Assembly: GCA_947683425.1 (NCBI GenBank)
Contig: CANTUQ010000070.1
Location: 3,808,001 to 3,872,000 of the forward strand
DNA length: 64,000 nt
Reading direction: 5' to 3'
Source: Excoecaria cochinchinensis
Lineage: Eukaryota; Streptophyta; Magnoliopsida; Malpighiales; Euphorbiaceae
The notes beneath the pieces were generated by a model. It was not told the DNA's origin and searched no databases. It saw only the letters and a program-made list of their open reading frames with translations. A program made the position numbers and the translations under genes. Of this stretch, positions 23,122 to 35,563 are shown piece after piece (the first letter of the stretch is position 1; each line of letters opens with the position of its first letter).

Positions 23122-25988
23122 ATGCAAAGCATGGTGCTTCAACAATTAAAGCCTGCAAAGTTCAATTGCCTAACCATTTCCTTCCCACAATCAAAATCAT
23201 CTATCTTTACATTGCCTCCAGCAGTAAAATTATCACCCCTCCATTCTCGACCATGTTTCCAAGTTCTTTCTTTGGACTCACTTGCCTATACAAAACTGGT
23301 TCAATTTTCTGCCAAATCTGGGTCTTTCATCCATGGCAAGCTTGCTCATTCCCATATTATAAAAACTGCTTTTAGTCCCTGCCTCTTCCTGCTCAATAAT
23401 CTTCTTAATATGTACTGTAAATTTGGTGATACCGGTGTTGCTCGAAAACTGTTTGATAGAATGCCTGAACGAAGTGTGATTTCTTATAATCTTTTGATCT
23501 CTGGGTATGTTGAGACGGGTTGTTATGAGAATGCTATTAGTATCTTCAGTGAAGCTAGGATGGCTTGTTTGAAGCTTGATAAGTTCAGCTATGCTGGTGT
23601 GCTAAGTGCTTGTAGTCAAACTGAGGATCTTAAGTTGGGCAAAGTAATTCATGCCATGGCTGTTGTTTGGGGTTTGTGTCAGCAGGTTTTTATCACCAAT
23701 TTGTTTATTGATGTGTATTGCAAATGCGGGAGGGTCGATCAGGCAAGGCTTTTGTTTGAGCATTCAGGTGAATTGGATAAGGTTTCTTGGAATTCTTTGA
23801 TTTCTGGGTATGTCAGACTCGGTGCACATGAGGAAATGTTGAAGTTATTAATAACAATGCATAAAAATGGATTAAGCTTAAATTCTTTTACACTTGGATC
23901 CGCCTTAAAATCATGTTGTTCAAATCGTAGGAGTACAATGCAATATGGTAGAACACTTCATGGGTATGCACTCAAACTTGGGCTGGATATGGATGTTGTC
24001 ATTGGCACTGCGTTACTTGATATGTATGCAAAAGCTGGATATTTACAGGAGGCAATTCAAGTTTTCAGAATGATTCCTAATCAAAATGTTGTGATGTATA
24101 ATGCCATGATTGCAAGATTCATCCGAATAGAGCCTATGGATAAAGAATGTGCTAATGAAGCGTTTAACCTTTTCTTTCAGATGCAGAGGCAGGGGATAAG
24201 ACCTTCGAATTTTACATTCTCAAGTTTAGTTAAACTTTCCAACCGTATTGAAGCATTTGAATATGGAAAGCAAATTCATGCCCTAATCTGCAAGAACAGT
24301 ATTCAGTCTGATGAGGTCATCGGCAGCACACTTATTGAGATGTATTCCTTGATGGGTTCGACTGAGGATCAGTTGAAATGTTTCAATTCAACAGCCAAAT
24401 TAGATATCATCTCATGGACTTCCATGATTGCTGGTTATGCTCAAAATGGTCAATTTGAAAGTGCATCAGCTCTGTTTTATGAACTGCTGGCATCCGGTAA
24501 AAAACCAGATGAGTTCATAATATCATCAATGTTAGCTGCATGTGCAAATTTGGCCGCAGAAAGATCAGGGGAGCAGGTCCAAGGATATGCAATGAAGACT
24601 GGCATTGGGCTCTTCACCATTGTTCAAAACTCACTGATTTTGATGTATTCAAAGTCTGGCAACATAGCTTCTGCTAAAATAACATTTGAACAGATACAGG
24701 ATCCCGATGTGGTGTCCTGGTCTGTGATGATCTGTAGCAATGCACAACATGGATGTGCAAAGGATGCCTTGAACCTCTTCAAACTGATGAAGATCCGTGG
24801 AATTCACCCAAACCCTATTACATATCTTGGAATTTTAACTGCTTGTAGCCATGGAGGGCTTGTAGAGCAAGGGCTAAGGTGCGAAGGCAGAGCCACTTTT
24901 TCCCTTTCACGTTTCTTTTTAATGACTGAGAGGATATATAAGCATGTGTCCTTTCAGGAGCATCAGAATGATGGTCTATAGAGTTAGGACATTAATATTA
25001 AAAACCATTTTTTGTGAGATTAACCAAGGAAAATTAAGCAACGGATGAAATGGATTTTGGTACAAATTTTCCTTTTCTAGATATATGGCATTTGAGAATT
25101 ATATGAACTTATATTTTTGTAAATCAGCATGTCAGGTTATGTTTCTTGTATTTTAAGACATTTAGTCGATCAGATTCTTTATTGATTCATGGATATAATG
25201 GTTTCTCTTTCTTTCATAATGGCAGATATTATGAAAGCATGATGAGGGATTATGGCATGAAGCCTAATGTAAGGCATTGCGCCTGTGTTGTTGATCTCCT
25301 CGCTCGTTCTGGAAAGCTGCTGGATGCTGAAAATTTCATATTGAACTCTGATTTTGAAGATAATCCAGTGATGTGGCGAGCCCTTTTGAGTGCTTGCAGG
25401 ACTTATAAGGACTCAATCACAGGGAAACGTGTTGCAGAGAAAGTAATTGAGCTTGAACCTCAGGAATCTTCATCATATGTTCTTCTTTACAACATTTACG
25501 CAGAAGCAGGAATTGAATTGTCTGCCACAGAAGTCAGAGAATTAATGAAAGATCGAAGAGTTAAGAAAGAACCTGGTCAGAGTTGGGTCGAGGTAGGTAA
25601 CAAGGTTCATTCTTTTGTGGTAGGTGATATTTCTCATCCATTGAGGCAGATAATTTATAAAACATTGGAAGAAATGTTAGAGAAGATAAGAAAAATAGGT
25701 TATGTTGATAAGAATATTCAGAACCTTGTTTCTGGAATATCTGAGGCAGAAGTCAAGGGTACCTCATTGGTGAATCACCACAGTGAAAAGCTAGCTGTAG
25801 CTTTTAGTATAATTAGTTTGCCACCATCAGCTCCTGTGAAAGTGATGAAAAATTTGAGAGTGTGCAATGATTGTCACATGACAATGAAGCTCTTCTCAAA
25901 AGTTGAAAGGAGAGAAATAATTCTTAGAGATCCACTTTGTTTCCACCATTTCAGAGAAGGCTCCTGTTCTTGCAACGATTACTGGTAA
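23122..25988 (+). CDS. PPR protein, PLS class with E and DYW domains (OTP72-like)
   Basis: Exons 23122-24878 and 25226-25988, GT-AG intron of 347 bp in phase 2, giving 839 residues. The N-terminal ~45 residues are basic and Ser-rich, consistent with an organelle transit peptide. Then come repeated P, L and S pentatricopeptide motifs from about residue 60 (NNLLNMYCKFG, SWNSLISGYVRLG, SWTSMIAGYAQNG), a PG box (KKEPGQSWVEV), and a DYW deaminase domain with HSEKLA, CNDCH and the terminal DYW. PLS-DYW proteins bind specific sites in mitochondrial or plastid RNA and convert C to U. The sequence resembles Arabidopsis At3g13880, which from memory is the mitochondrial editing factor OTP72 and lacks a full DYW end; here the deaminase signature is complete. 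Reading past the donor gives a spurious tail at 24879-24981. A second in-frame ATG lies at 23131. Confidence 0.93.
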
Positions 25989-28900
25989 TTGTAGTAAGCT
26001 AATATACATGGGCAGGTGCTACCTTCTATAATCCCCAAAGAAGCTCTGTTTGCTGTTAAATGATGATAAATGATGATAAAGGTTGAAGAATCTTATAGCT
26101 AGAAAAAATTGGGATTCATGGAATACTGTGGGTTTGGGACATGGCTGAACCAAAATGGATCTGAAAGTGGGGTACTGATGGAAGATGGAGTATGGAATGT
26201 AAAATACCTTCATGTGATTTGATAGAAGACATGAGAAGTGCCTTCACCACCATCTTATTTATTTCTTATGCAGAAGCCCAACAGCATTTTGAACTTCTTT
26301 CCTAACTAGAGCATAAAATGCATGGTCATTCACTGTTACATGTGAATGACTTTGGATCCCTCTTTTGGGACACTGCATTGCTGCAGGTATGTTACAGACC
26401 TCAATTTCTTCTTTTTTTCCTGGATATATGAGTAAAATTTCTGTAGTTTCAATTGCTTACTCCAACAAAGTTATATTCTTGATGACAACAAGGTCAAGTT
26501 CACTAACAAAACTTTTTCCTTTTTCTTCAGGTCTTTTTTATGGGGTTGTTGCTGAATTATAGTTTATCAGCACTATTTTAGCAGAATAATGAATTTAAAA
26601 TCAGAAATGATGCCATGTGAGAGTTTTATATTGCCCTCCAGGTTGATCTATCCTTTTCTAAGTTGTTAAAGCAAGTGATTGCACACTTTGTGTATGCATG
26701 TCCTTCTAAAAGTATCATATATGTTGGAAAGATAAAATATGGAGGACCATTTTTAAAAATCTGGCCGTGTTGTCTCTTTGGAAATTATGCTTAATATCTA
26801 CCCTATTTTGGGGATAACCAGTAATTTTGGGGGCCTTTTCTGGATGCTTGTTGGTAACTATAATGACTCGGTTGCTATGCTGCTTGTTCTGGAGGCTAGA
26901 TTTAAGCTTTAGTTGGCTAGCTGTATCTTATTTTCTCCTTTCCACTCTGATGGAAGGGATCCAGCCCTTCCATAATTTCTTGTGGCATCTCGGCTGATCA
27001 TGGAATAGACCTTCCTGCCCAGTGAATTAGAAAATTATGTGGAAACCTGACTGTAATTGGGTTAGGGGGAAATTAAATCATTCTTTTTAGATGAGTTCTA
27101 CACGCCACTTGTATGTGAATAATTTGAGGCATTGGAGCAGTTGGTGAAGAATGTTGATGAAGTGGACAAAAATGATCTTTGGAAGCATACTCACGTGTTG
27201 CTCAGTATTGAACTACCTCCTCAAACCCAACAGCAGATACAACCTATAATCAAGCTCCAGGAGACTGGTCGTTGTGAAACCCTTTTTCAATGTCGCAAAG
27301 AGGTAATTGGTTATGAGAGAGTCTTCTGCGTTATTTCAGAAACTTTCTTGCTCTTAAGGCGAATACTTTTAGCTGTAGTAATTTACTTACTAGGATTGTG
27401 AGTGCTGATATCGATCATGAGATTTGTTTTCAACAATTTAAAAATGTGCAAAATACTGATGCCCATACAATTATCAGATCCAGAGGTCTTAAGGACCTCT
27501 TATGTCTAATAACTTGAAAACAAATACCATGTGAAGTCTTTTCTCTTATAGAATGCCTCCAAAACCACAAAATCCAGTTTCTATTACTCTGTCAAAGCTC
27601 ATCATCTGATATATCTGCAGTTTGAGCAAGTAAGGATATTTTCCTTAATTCTGAATATGAGAACAACAGATGCAGCAGAAAGGATTTGAATGCCCAATAT
27701 CTGTCTGAACATGTTGCCCTAAACTGTTGGAATGGATAACAGTAGTTATGTAACTGCACCTGCCTAGTATGGGATTAAGGTCTCAGTTGAAGTTCAGTGA
27801 GTTTAAATTGGAAACAGGTGACTTCTTTCTACTTCACATCAATAAGTGCAGAATCTTTATATGAAGTATCAATTTTAGTTGTTAAATGCTTTGCAAACTC
27901 TTTTATCTCCAATATTGTCCAAGCTTTAAATTGCTCATTATTTTATATATCTTTGTTTTTTTGTTTTCCCTTATGAATTTGTGTTAGGATGTAGACAGAA
28001 ATAATGCAATGAAAGGCAGATATGAATTAAGGGTTCAGCATGGTTCCTCACTTTTAGCCCAATAACCATTACAAATGCTGACATAGAAATGAATTTTCCC
28101 ATACTGTAGTTTAGCACCGGAAATTTTCTACTTTGTTTTTCTGAAAAAAAAAAAGCCGACAATACTAGGTAGAGTTGATTTCTCAATTCATCATCTTAAG
28201 AAGGTTATATTTATCCATTAGACTAGCAGTGATAGGTATCCCATTGCACATCTGAAATGTTTTACCTTGTTTTTCTGAAAGAGAAAAGAAAGCCTCAAAA
28301 CTAGGTAGAGTTCTATATCAAAATTCTTTATCTTAAGAAGGCTATATTTTGATTGGCAGTGATAGGCATAACATCGCATTATCTGTGAGGAACACTTTAT
28401 CATATGCAACTGCTTTTTACAATTTACTTTTGAAGTAAGAAAAGGCTTCCATATTGCTGCCTTTTTTGCAGTCTAGGTGCTTCTCTTCTTCTACCCAACT
28501 GATGAATATAAGCAGCGTATGCCATTTTTATATTACTGGACAATGTAAATTCTATTCTAGAGTTTCTGTCACACCTTGTGATTGTTATGATTTTAATTTT
28601 CCTTAAATTAATTATTATCTTAAACGTTTTGATGTACCTTGTTGACGGGACATTACTGATTGAGAAAGTTGACATATGTCCTAGTTTTTACTTGATGGGA
28701 ATGGTCAGTGCATGAGAAGAATATTTTTGCTCTTCTCTGTTGGACCTTTCTGGTAAAGTTGTAATGGATAATTCTTTTTTCTTTTGTTTTACACATCTGG
28801 AATTGAAAGCACTAATTATTGTTCTGTTTGTTAGATCTTTATGCAATCTTGATGCTGAAAGACCTTGCTGTTACCAGAAAGTTGCCAAAGTTCCAGGTTA

Positions 28901-29763
28901 GTTTTGGAACTTTTAGGTTATGCCTTCTCTACTTTTTGGATTCTTTTCCATTTGGAGACTTGAAATACTGCTTATGCTTTTGCATTTAGATATTGAATTG
29001 AAATTCATTGCATTGCATTGAGGTATTCCAAAAAGCAAATCAAAAGAAGTCATAATTTGATGATCCATCTGCAGCAAGAAACTATTTTTTGTTTCTGAAT
29101 TTGACATTCCATGAGAGAATCAGAGTAGTGTTCACAATAGTTTTGCTTTTCCAAACAGCTACTTTTAATTTGAAAAAGAGAAAAAAAAATTACGTTCTCT
29201 CTCTTTAATGGAATAGTTATACTGGTTTACTAAGATAATTGATGGCTTCAGGAGAAATTCTAATTCTTTACACTATTTAGATATTAGAAATAAAGTTGCT
29301 CAGTAAATGGTAATGGAAAGGTCAATGTTTGCGATCAATATTCATAGTGCGTGCTGCATGCAATGCAGTACAGTGTAGACACAGAAATGCACTGTGTCTA
29401 ATAAAGCAGGATTTGTTTTAAGAAGCAAATCTCACCATATTCAAACCATAATTTAATTTTTCCAAATAAATATTAGCCCATTTACCATATCAAAGGTCGA
29501 AAAAATCTTTCCTTAGTTGTCAGATTTAGTCATTTGCCAAAATATAACGTATGATAATACTAAATATAACAATAAGTTTATTCTTACTTGTCCTTTACTC
29601 GTCTACCGAACACTAGCAAATTATTTTTTTTATTTACACGTATTCAGTTACCATTTACTCTCATCTGTACTTAGAAATTTTTTCCCCTAAAAGGTTATGA
29701 GTTGTTCACCATATATGCTACTTTTTTCAACAGTCTCACCATATGTGACCTATCCTCGCCACC
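25989..29763. other. Long gene-poor stretch between PPR and MADS genes
   Basis: The first few hundred bases are probably PPR 3' UTR. The rest is moderately A+T-rich with no recognised gene. An open stretch at 27115-27305 encodes an exon-like peptide ending at a possible donor (AAAGAG-GTAATT) and may be a small exon or gene fragment, but no family could be named. Confidence 0.5.
28128..28378. repeat. Tandem duplication, ~130-bp units
   Basis: Two diverged copies (from about 28128 and 28260) share TTGTTTTTCTGAAA, ACTAGGTAGAGTT, ATCTTAAGAAGG and GGCAGTGATAGG-type blocks in the same order. Origin unknown. Confidence 0.75.
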
Positions 29764-29770
29764 TATAAAT
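29764..29770 (+). promoter_or_regulatory. TATA box of the MADS gene
   Basis: TATAAAT 72 bp upstream of the ATG at 29842, leaving a leader of about 45 bp. Confidence 0.65.
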
Positions 29771-29841
29771 CGGCATATCATCTGTGAACACAGCCAGAGT
29801 TATTCAAAAGATTAAGCTGCTGTCTAATTTTTTACATTGTC

Positions 29842-30330
29842 ATGGCCAGGAGCAAGGTGAAGCATGTATTGATTGCCAATGAGTCTGTTCGGAGGACAAC
29901 CTTCAGAAAAAGGAAAGCTGGTTTGCTAAGGAAGCTAAGCGAACTTACTACTCTTTGTGGTGTTGTTGCCTGTGCAATTGTTTTCAGTGCTTATGATTCC
30001 CGACCAGATATTTGGCCTTCTATCCCAGAAGCATTTCAGGTACTTGAAAAGTTCAGGAGGCTGCCTCCGCATAAGCAAGGTAAGTACATGATGGACCAAG
30101 AATCTTTTCTGAGAACAAATATAACCAAATTGAATGAGAAAATAGAGAGAAAGAAGAAGAGAAACCGAAAAGTTGAATTGGAACTCATTTTTGTTGAGTG
30201 TATCAATGCTAGTAATTCACATCATTTGAGATCTTTGAAGAATATGAGTGACATAACTCATATGGTGAACGAAAAGATCAGAAGCATCACACCCAGGATT
30301 GAGAAAGCAAAGGATAAAGCTGATGAGTAG
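29842..30330 (+). CDS. Type I (M-gamma) MADS-box transcription factor, AGL80-like
   Basis: Intronless, 162 residues. The MADS domain occupies residues 1-60: the start MARSKVKHVLI, the DNA-binding helix RRTTFRKRKAGLLRKLSELT and the CGVVACAIVFS strand, followed by the M-gamma signature YDSRPDIWPS. After it come an acidic/basic helix (residues 75-120, coiled-coil-like EKIERKKKRNRKVELE) and no K-box, as usual for type I genes. AGL80-like proteins act in the central cell and endosperm by dimerising with M-alpha partners. Length and gene structure match the family. No stop or shift is seen. Such genes evolve fast, so orthology to AGL80 itself is not claimed. Confidence 0.93.
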   Translation: MARSKVKHVLIANESVRRTTFRKRKAGLLRKLSELTTLCGVVACAIVFSAYDSRPDIWPSIPEAFQVLEKFRRLPPHKQGKYMMDQESFLRTNITKLNEKIERKKKRNRKVELELIFVECINASNSHHLRSLKNMSDITHMVNEKIRSITPRIEKAKDKADE

Positions 30331-31666
30331 TAGTTTGAGGTTAGAGTAGAAGAGATTGGCCTTTCCTTTTTTTCTTTTTTTTAATTATTGTTATTATGAT
30401 TATTTTTTAAGTTTGTTCATGAGAGTGAACTCTCCTATAGCAACACAGGCTGTTCGAAAAATAAAGATTCTTATTGGTATTCAAAATGTTCTCTTTTTTT
30501 TTTTTTGTTCCTTTTTCTTTTCCCAGAAGTGCATTTTCCTTATATTTTTATCTTGAATGAAAGATCTCTAGCATGTCGTCTTCATTGTTAGGAATATGAT
30601 TCTAATAAGTTGCATTATTTATTTATTTTTCTGAAGTTGTTCCCTATCATCTTTTATTATTCAAGTTAGTGTTTGTTTTGGAAAGGTGAAGTTATGTGTT
30701 GTAAGATTTGGAATATCTTAAATTTTATAGAACGAGACGTAGTTTCATTTTTACATAAACGGAGTTTAACTTCTACTGCTTGGAAACAGACGTAGTTTTG
30801 CAGTCTTGTATGAAACGGAGTTTAACTTACACAACTCGGATCCGAATAATGCATAAGAATGCAACACGGCAAATGATGAGACGGAAATTTACTAATCTAT
30901 ATTTGTAAATTTCACTGTTTTTTTTACTGTTCACACCTTAACTTTCACAAGTAATTCTCGCTGCATTCGCATTTAAGTATTGAAATTAGATATTTGGATA
31001 AAATATTTTAAGTAATTTATTTATTCCAATCAATATATACCAATTAATATCATATATACTATCAAGTCAATATATATAATATTGGTTCATATAATAGATA
31101 ATAGAAAAAATATTAAGTAAAAAATATATTTATATATGGTTGTGGATGAGAACAAAGAAAATGATGAGACGAGAGCATAGAAAAAGAGTATTTTTTTTTT
31201 AACGGGTCATATATATTTGGATAATTTAAGTTGATTTTAATCCGATTCAAATGTTTGCGGATCAAACAAATTGGATTTTAAACGGTTTATTTACAGATTG
31301 AATTGTATTTATGACAAAAATAAATTATATATCATATAGATCAGTTTGTAGATCAGATTGAAATTTGATAGTTGTAACTTAGTAAGGCATAATGTTTTAT
31401 TCCTTTTAGGAGTATACGTTACTATCCAATTCCTGGATTACAATTGTCTTGGAAGCCAACAATTTTTTAAAAACAGTCTTGTAGTTCTATTGTAAGGATA
31501 AAATTTCTGTATTGTATTGTCCCAAAAATTCCAAACAATGATCAGTACAGTTTTTTTCTTTTTTCTAAACAATTTATTACGATACAATTCGATGTTTCCA
31601 ATAATTAATTTTTATTTTTTAACAAAACATCATACTACAATATTACCACTAAATATAACTAAATAC
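30331..31666. other. A+T-rich DNA downstream of the MADS gene
   Basis: Includes the MADS 3' UTR with long T tracts. No further gene recognised; contains the small direct repeat at 30737-30828. Confidence 0.5.
30737..30828. repeat. Direct repeat, two units ~53 bp apart
   Basis: Two units begin ACGTAGTTT and end AAACGGAGTTTAACTT; their middles differ. Confidence 0.7.
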
Positions 31667-31675
31667 CTAAAAATG

Positions 31676-32383
31676 AAGTTAATTTTACTCATGATCATTA
31701 AATTTATACTCAAATAACACTAATATAACGAACAAATTTTTATTCTCTTAAAAATCACTGAATTTACAATATATATACGAAAAAGTCACTTTAACCGTTT
31801 TTCGGAAAATAAACAGCCAAAAAATCCAACCGGCACGTACACTGGTAACCCCTTTTACATATGTGGCTTGACATGTGGCATGCCACATGTAGGAGTGTTC
31901 AAAAATGGGTTGGGTGGGTTATGATAAAATTTGAATCAAATTTATATAATATATTTTGTGAGATTATGTATAATTCAACTCCATTTTTCTTCTAAAAAAA
32001 ATCTAATTGTAACCCATGTAACCTATCTAACCCATTTTTGAACACTCCTAGCCACATGGAAAAAATAACATATAAACATGCTATGTTGCATGCCATGTGG
32101 ATATTTCGACAAATCAGCTTGCCATATGCCATACTTACATGTCATTTTTTTCACGTGACATGCCACGTTTCGAGCTATACGTGTAGGAGGTGCTGAGTGT
32201 ACTCGCTAGTTAGACTTTTCGACGGTTCATTTATTGAAAAATAATCAAAGTGATTTTTATATATACATATTTTAAGTTCAATGATTTTTATTAAGAAAGC
32301 AAAATTTTTAAGAAAACACAAATTCTTTCATTATATTAGTATTATTTGAGTATAAGTTCAGTAATTATTGGTGAAATTAATTT
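31676..32383. mobile_element. Mutator-type MITE with ~180-bp inverted arms
   Basis: The 9-bp target duplication CTAAAAATG lies at 31667-31675 and 32384-32392. The arms, about 31676-31850 and 32200-32383, are inverted copies sharing TTATACTCAAATAA and CACTAATATAA (left-arm sense). There is no coding sequence. Long arms with a 9-bp duplication are the mark of Mutator-type non-autonomous elements. The loop contains palindromic words such as CATGTGGCATGCCACATG and a second, younger MITE. Confidence 0.9.
31890..32050. mobile_element. Short hAT-like MITE inside the Mutator-type MITE
   Basis: 161 bp. Ends TAGGAGTGTTCAAAAATGGG and CCCATTTTTGAACACTCCTA are perfect 20-bp inverted repeats. The 8-bp target duplication GCCACATG lies at 31882-31889 and 32051-32058. 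Subterminal GGTTGGGTGGGTT and TAACCCATGTAACC words; no ORF. Confidence 0.95.
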
Positions 32384-32392
32384 CTAAAAATG

Positions 32393-33083
32393 TAAAACTC
32401 TATTTGTTTAACATTAAATTAAATAATATATGCTTATAAATTTATAAAAACATTTCTAATATGTCAGGCATAAAATATGTCTTTCTTAATAAACAATCTA
32501 TTGAAAAATCTATGAAATAGTCATACACACATAATAAATAAAATTCAATTTTATCCCCAAATACAACTAAAAATATTTAAACAAGTCAAATTAAGATTCA
32601 AATATACAATTTTTCAATTGTGCAACTCATGAAATCGACATTCAACAATTGTTTGCTGATATTAAGCAATAACTGAAAAGAAAGACAAGGACAAAGCAAT
32701 TACACAATTAGGCCACAAAGAAAATTTGAACATTAAATACACATTTTAACTGCTATACATCAATATACTTGATTTAAACTTTTTAAATTCTTTAATTAAT
32801 TAGTGCCAAAAAAATTTTACGTATCAACTAATCTCCATAACAAATAAAAATATACTTGAAGCATAATTTCTTTCTTATCCTTATTTTCTAAAAACCATAC
32901 ATCAACATCATCAATTCCATGATAGTTTTTAATATTTTGAAAATTATAAATTTTCAGAATACATAGATTTTTCATTTCCTGAAATTTTGAAAATTATAAC
33001 TAGATATCTCACCCAATCCTCTCTCTTCTAACTTTTTTCCATCAATGCACTCTCTCCATTCCATCACTCTCTTCTAAGAGTAA
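32393..33083. other. A+T-rich intergenic DNA
   Basis: Nothing recognised apart from A+T-rich low complexity. Confidence 0.5.
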
Positions 33084-33720
33084 GTATAAACTGGTTAACC
33101 GGTTTATTAGCAAAAAAATTTAATCAGTCCATTAATATCGGTTTTTTTTAAATCATTAACCGTTAACTAGTGTGCTACATTCTGTTAATTAGTTCATAAG
33201 TTTCGATTTTTTCGATTTAGTTAACCAATATTTTTTGGTTAACCACTAAAATTTATTACATACAATTATAAAAAAAAATAAACAAAATTCACTTCAAATT
33301 CAAATGTGCAAAATAATTAAAAATAAAAATCACAAATTAAACAAACATAATATATTAGTTAAAATTCATGTTCAATAAATTAATAGCTAATATTATAAAA
33401 TGAATTTGATATTTGTTAGAAATTTGCATGCTTAATTCTAAATCAAAAAAATTTTGGACAATATTAAATGTTAAAACATAAATTATAAAATATAAGAAAA
33501 TGTAATTAAATACTATTAACTAAAATATGAACACCAATATATATAATAAAAAATAACGTAGCTAATCGATTACTTTATATAAACATTATTCTATATAATT
33601 AAAAAGAAAAACATAATTTTAATATAATTTAAAGTATTATATAAATTTATAGAAAAATATAAAAAATTAAAGTATAAAAATAAAAATATAATTTAAATGT
33701 ACTTTAAAATATTATTTTAC

Positions 33721-33765
<45 letters not shown>

Positions 33766-34051
33766 TATATATATATATATATATGAACTGGTTAAACGGT
33801 ACTCAAATCACGAAATCGAAAATAATAGTTAAACTGATTGGTTAACCGAAACTATTGATGTTTTAGACTAGGGATGATCACGGGGCAGGGATTCCCCGCC
33901 CCCCGCGGGGACCCGACCCGAACGGGGCGGGGAATCCCCGAATTTTTTCCCCGCGGGGGCAGGGACGGGGGGGAAAAAGTTCCCGCCCTTAAATTCGGGG
34001 CGGGGACGGGGAAAGGGGTCCCCGGCCCGAAAAAATAAAAATATATATTAC

Positions 34052-34089
<38 letters not shown>

Positions 34090-34512
34090 AATGTTTGAAT
34101 TGTACGGAATATTTATAAATATTTATATTTTAAATGTATAAAATACTTATATATATTTGTATTTAAATTATATGAAATATTTTTAATTTTAAATTATTAA
34201 TTATTCAATTTTACAAAATAAATTTTATAAAATATTTTTAAATCGGATAAAAAATGTCAATCGGATTGAAATTTTTTATTAAAATTGGATTTTTTTAGCG
34301 GGGACGGGGATCCCCGCGGGAAACGGGGATCCCCGCGGGGGCGGGGACGGGGGGGATTTTCCCGCCGCGTCCCTAGCGGGGGCGGGGACGGGGGAGCCAC
34401 TCCCCGCCCCCGCCCCGCCCCGTGATCATCCCTATTTTAAACTGTGAATCGAAATAGAAATTGAAAAATCGAAAATTTATTAACTGAAACCATCACAACT
34501 TAAAACCAGCAA
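33084..34512. mobile_element. Old hAT-like element of the GGTTAACC type, split
   Basis: The left part (from ACTGGTTAACCGG) and the right part (GGTTAACCGAAACT before 33868, AACTGAAACCATC after 34443) share the GGTTAACC word content of the elements at 5405, 6625 and 14453. It is interrupted by a TA microsatellite (33721-33784) and by the GC-rich element at 33869-34434. Terminal repeats and target duplication were not resolved. Confidence 0.5.
33869..34434. mobile_element. hAT-like MITE with CCCCGC-rich ends
   Basis: 566 bp. Inverted ends TAGGGATGATCACGGGGC and GCCCCGTGATCATCCCTA match over 18 bp. Target duplication TTTTAGAC (33861-33868) and TTTTAAAC (34435-34442) matches in 7 of 8 bases. About 150 bp at each end consist of iterated GGGGACGGGG and CCCCGCGGGG words, while the centre is A+T-rich with a TA microsatellite. 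No ORF. It sits inside the older GGTTAACC element. Confidence 0.92.
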
Positions 34513-34515
34513 CTT

Positions 34516-34843
34516 AGGGTGTGTTCGGGAAAGTTTTTATTTTCGGTTTTTTATTTTTTTTAAAAAATAAAAAAATAAAATCAAAACACGTTCGGCAAAC
34601 TCTTTTCCGTTTCGGCTTTTGCAAAAATTTAAAGAACTAATTTTCACATTTAAAACAGAAAATAAAAATCTTCAAAATGAGATTTTTAGGATGCGTTCAG
34701 GGAGGTTTTTGTTTTCGATTTTTTTTTTAAATAAAACCAAAACACGTTCGGCAAATTCTTTTCCGTTTTGGCTTTTGCAAAAATTTGAAAAACTGATTTT
34801 CACATTTAAAGCAAAAAATAAAAATTTTCAAAATTAGATTTTT
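34516..34843. repeat. Tandem pair of ~165-bp units starting GGGTGTGTTCGG
   Basis: Unit 1 is 34516-34687 and unit 2 is 34688-34843. Both contain CAAAACACGTTCGGCAAA, TTTTCCGTTT and GGCTTTTGCAAAAATTT. The first 12 bases match in reverse the CCGAACACACCC at 48226-48237, so this may be the left end of a MITE split by two LTR elements. Confidence 0.75.
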
Positions 34844-34859
34844 AGGATTTTTTTACTTT

Positions 34860-35563
34860 ATCTTTATTATCACCACGCCGCCACCATTGCTGCTGCTGCC
34901 GCTATTGCCCCCACCACACCTCCGCTGCCACCACGCCGTCATCGTTTCCACCACCACCACTCTGCCTCCTCCACCACTACCACGCCGTCCCCACACCGTT
35001 GCCACCTCCACCGCCACATCGCTGCCATCTTCCCCGCCATGACGACGGCCACCACATTGTTGCCGCCTCCACCACCACCACGCTGCTATTGCCTCTATCA
35101 CCGCCACCACCACCACATCGCTGCTGCCTCCACCACCACCACCACTACACCGCTGCCGTCTCCACCACGCTGCCGCTGCCTCCACCACCACCACATTGTC
35201 GCCGCCTCCACCACCACGCCGTTATCGCCTCAGCCACCACCACGCTGTCGCTGCCTCCATGTCGCCTCAGCCACCACCACGCTATCACCACCTCCACCGC
35301 CGTCGTCGCCTCTACCACCACCATGTTGTCGCTGCCTCCACCACTACGCTGCTATCGCCTCAGCCACCATCACGTTGCCGCCTCCACCACTACGCCGCTG
35401 TTACCTCTGCTGTCGCTGTCACCTCCACCACCATGTTGCCACTGCCTCCACCACCACTGCCGCTATCGCTGCCTCTACCATGCCGTTGCCCCACCACGCT
35501 GCCGCCGCTACCACCACAATGACACTGCCGCTGTTATCACTGCTACCACCAAAGTCATTATTA
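34860..35563. repeat. CCACCA/GCTGCC-rich minisatellite
   Basis: About 700 bp of imperfect trinucleotide-type repeats (CCACCACCA, GCTGCCGCT, CGCTGTCGC). All three forward frames and the reverse frames stay open because stop codons cannot form easily. The predicted peptides (poly Pro/His/Leu or Gly/Val/Trp) are composition artefacts. Confidence 0.9.

Noticed and set aside
24879..24981. C-terminal end of the PPR exon 1 ORF
   Set aside because: The reading crosses a GT donor into the intron; splicing to 25226 restores the PPR frame through to the DYW end.
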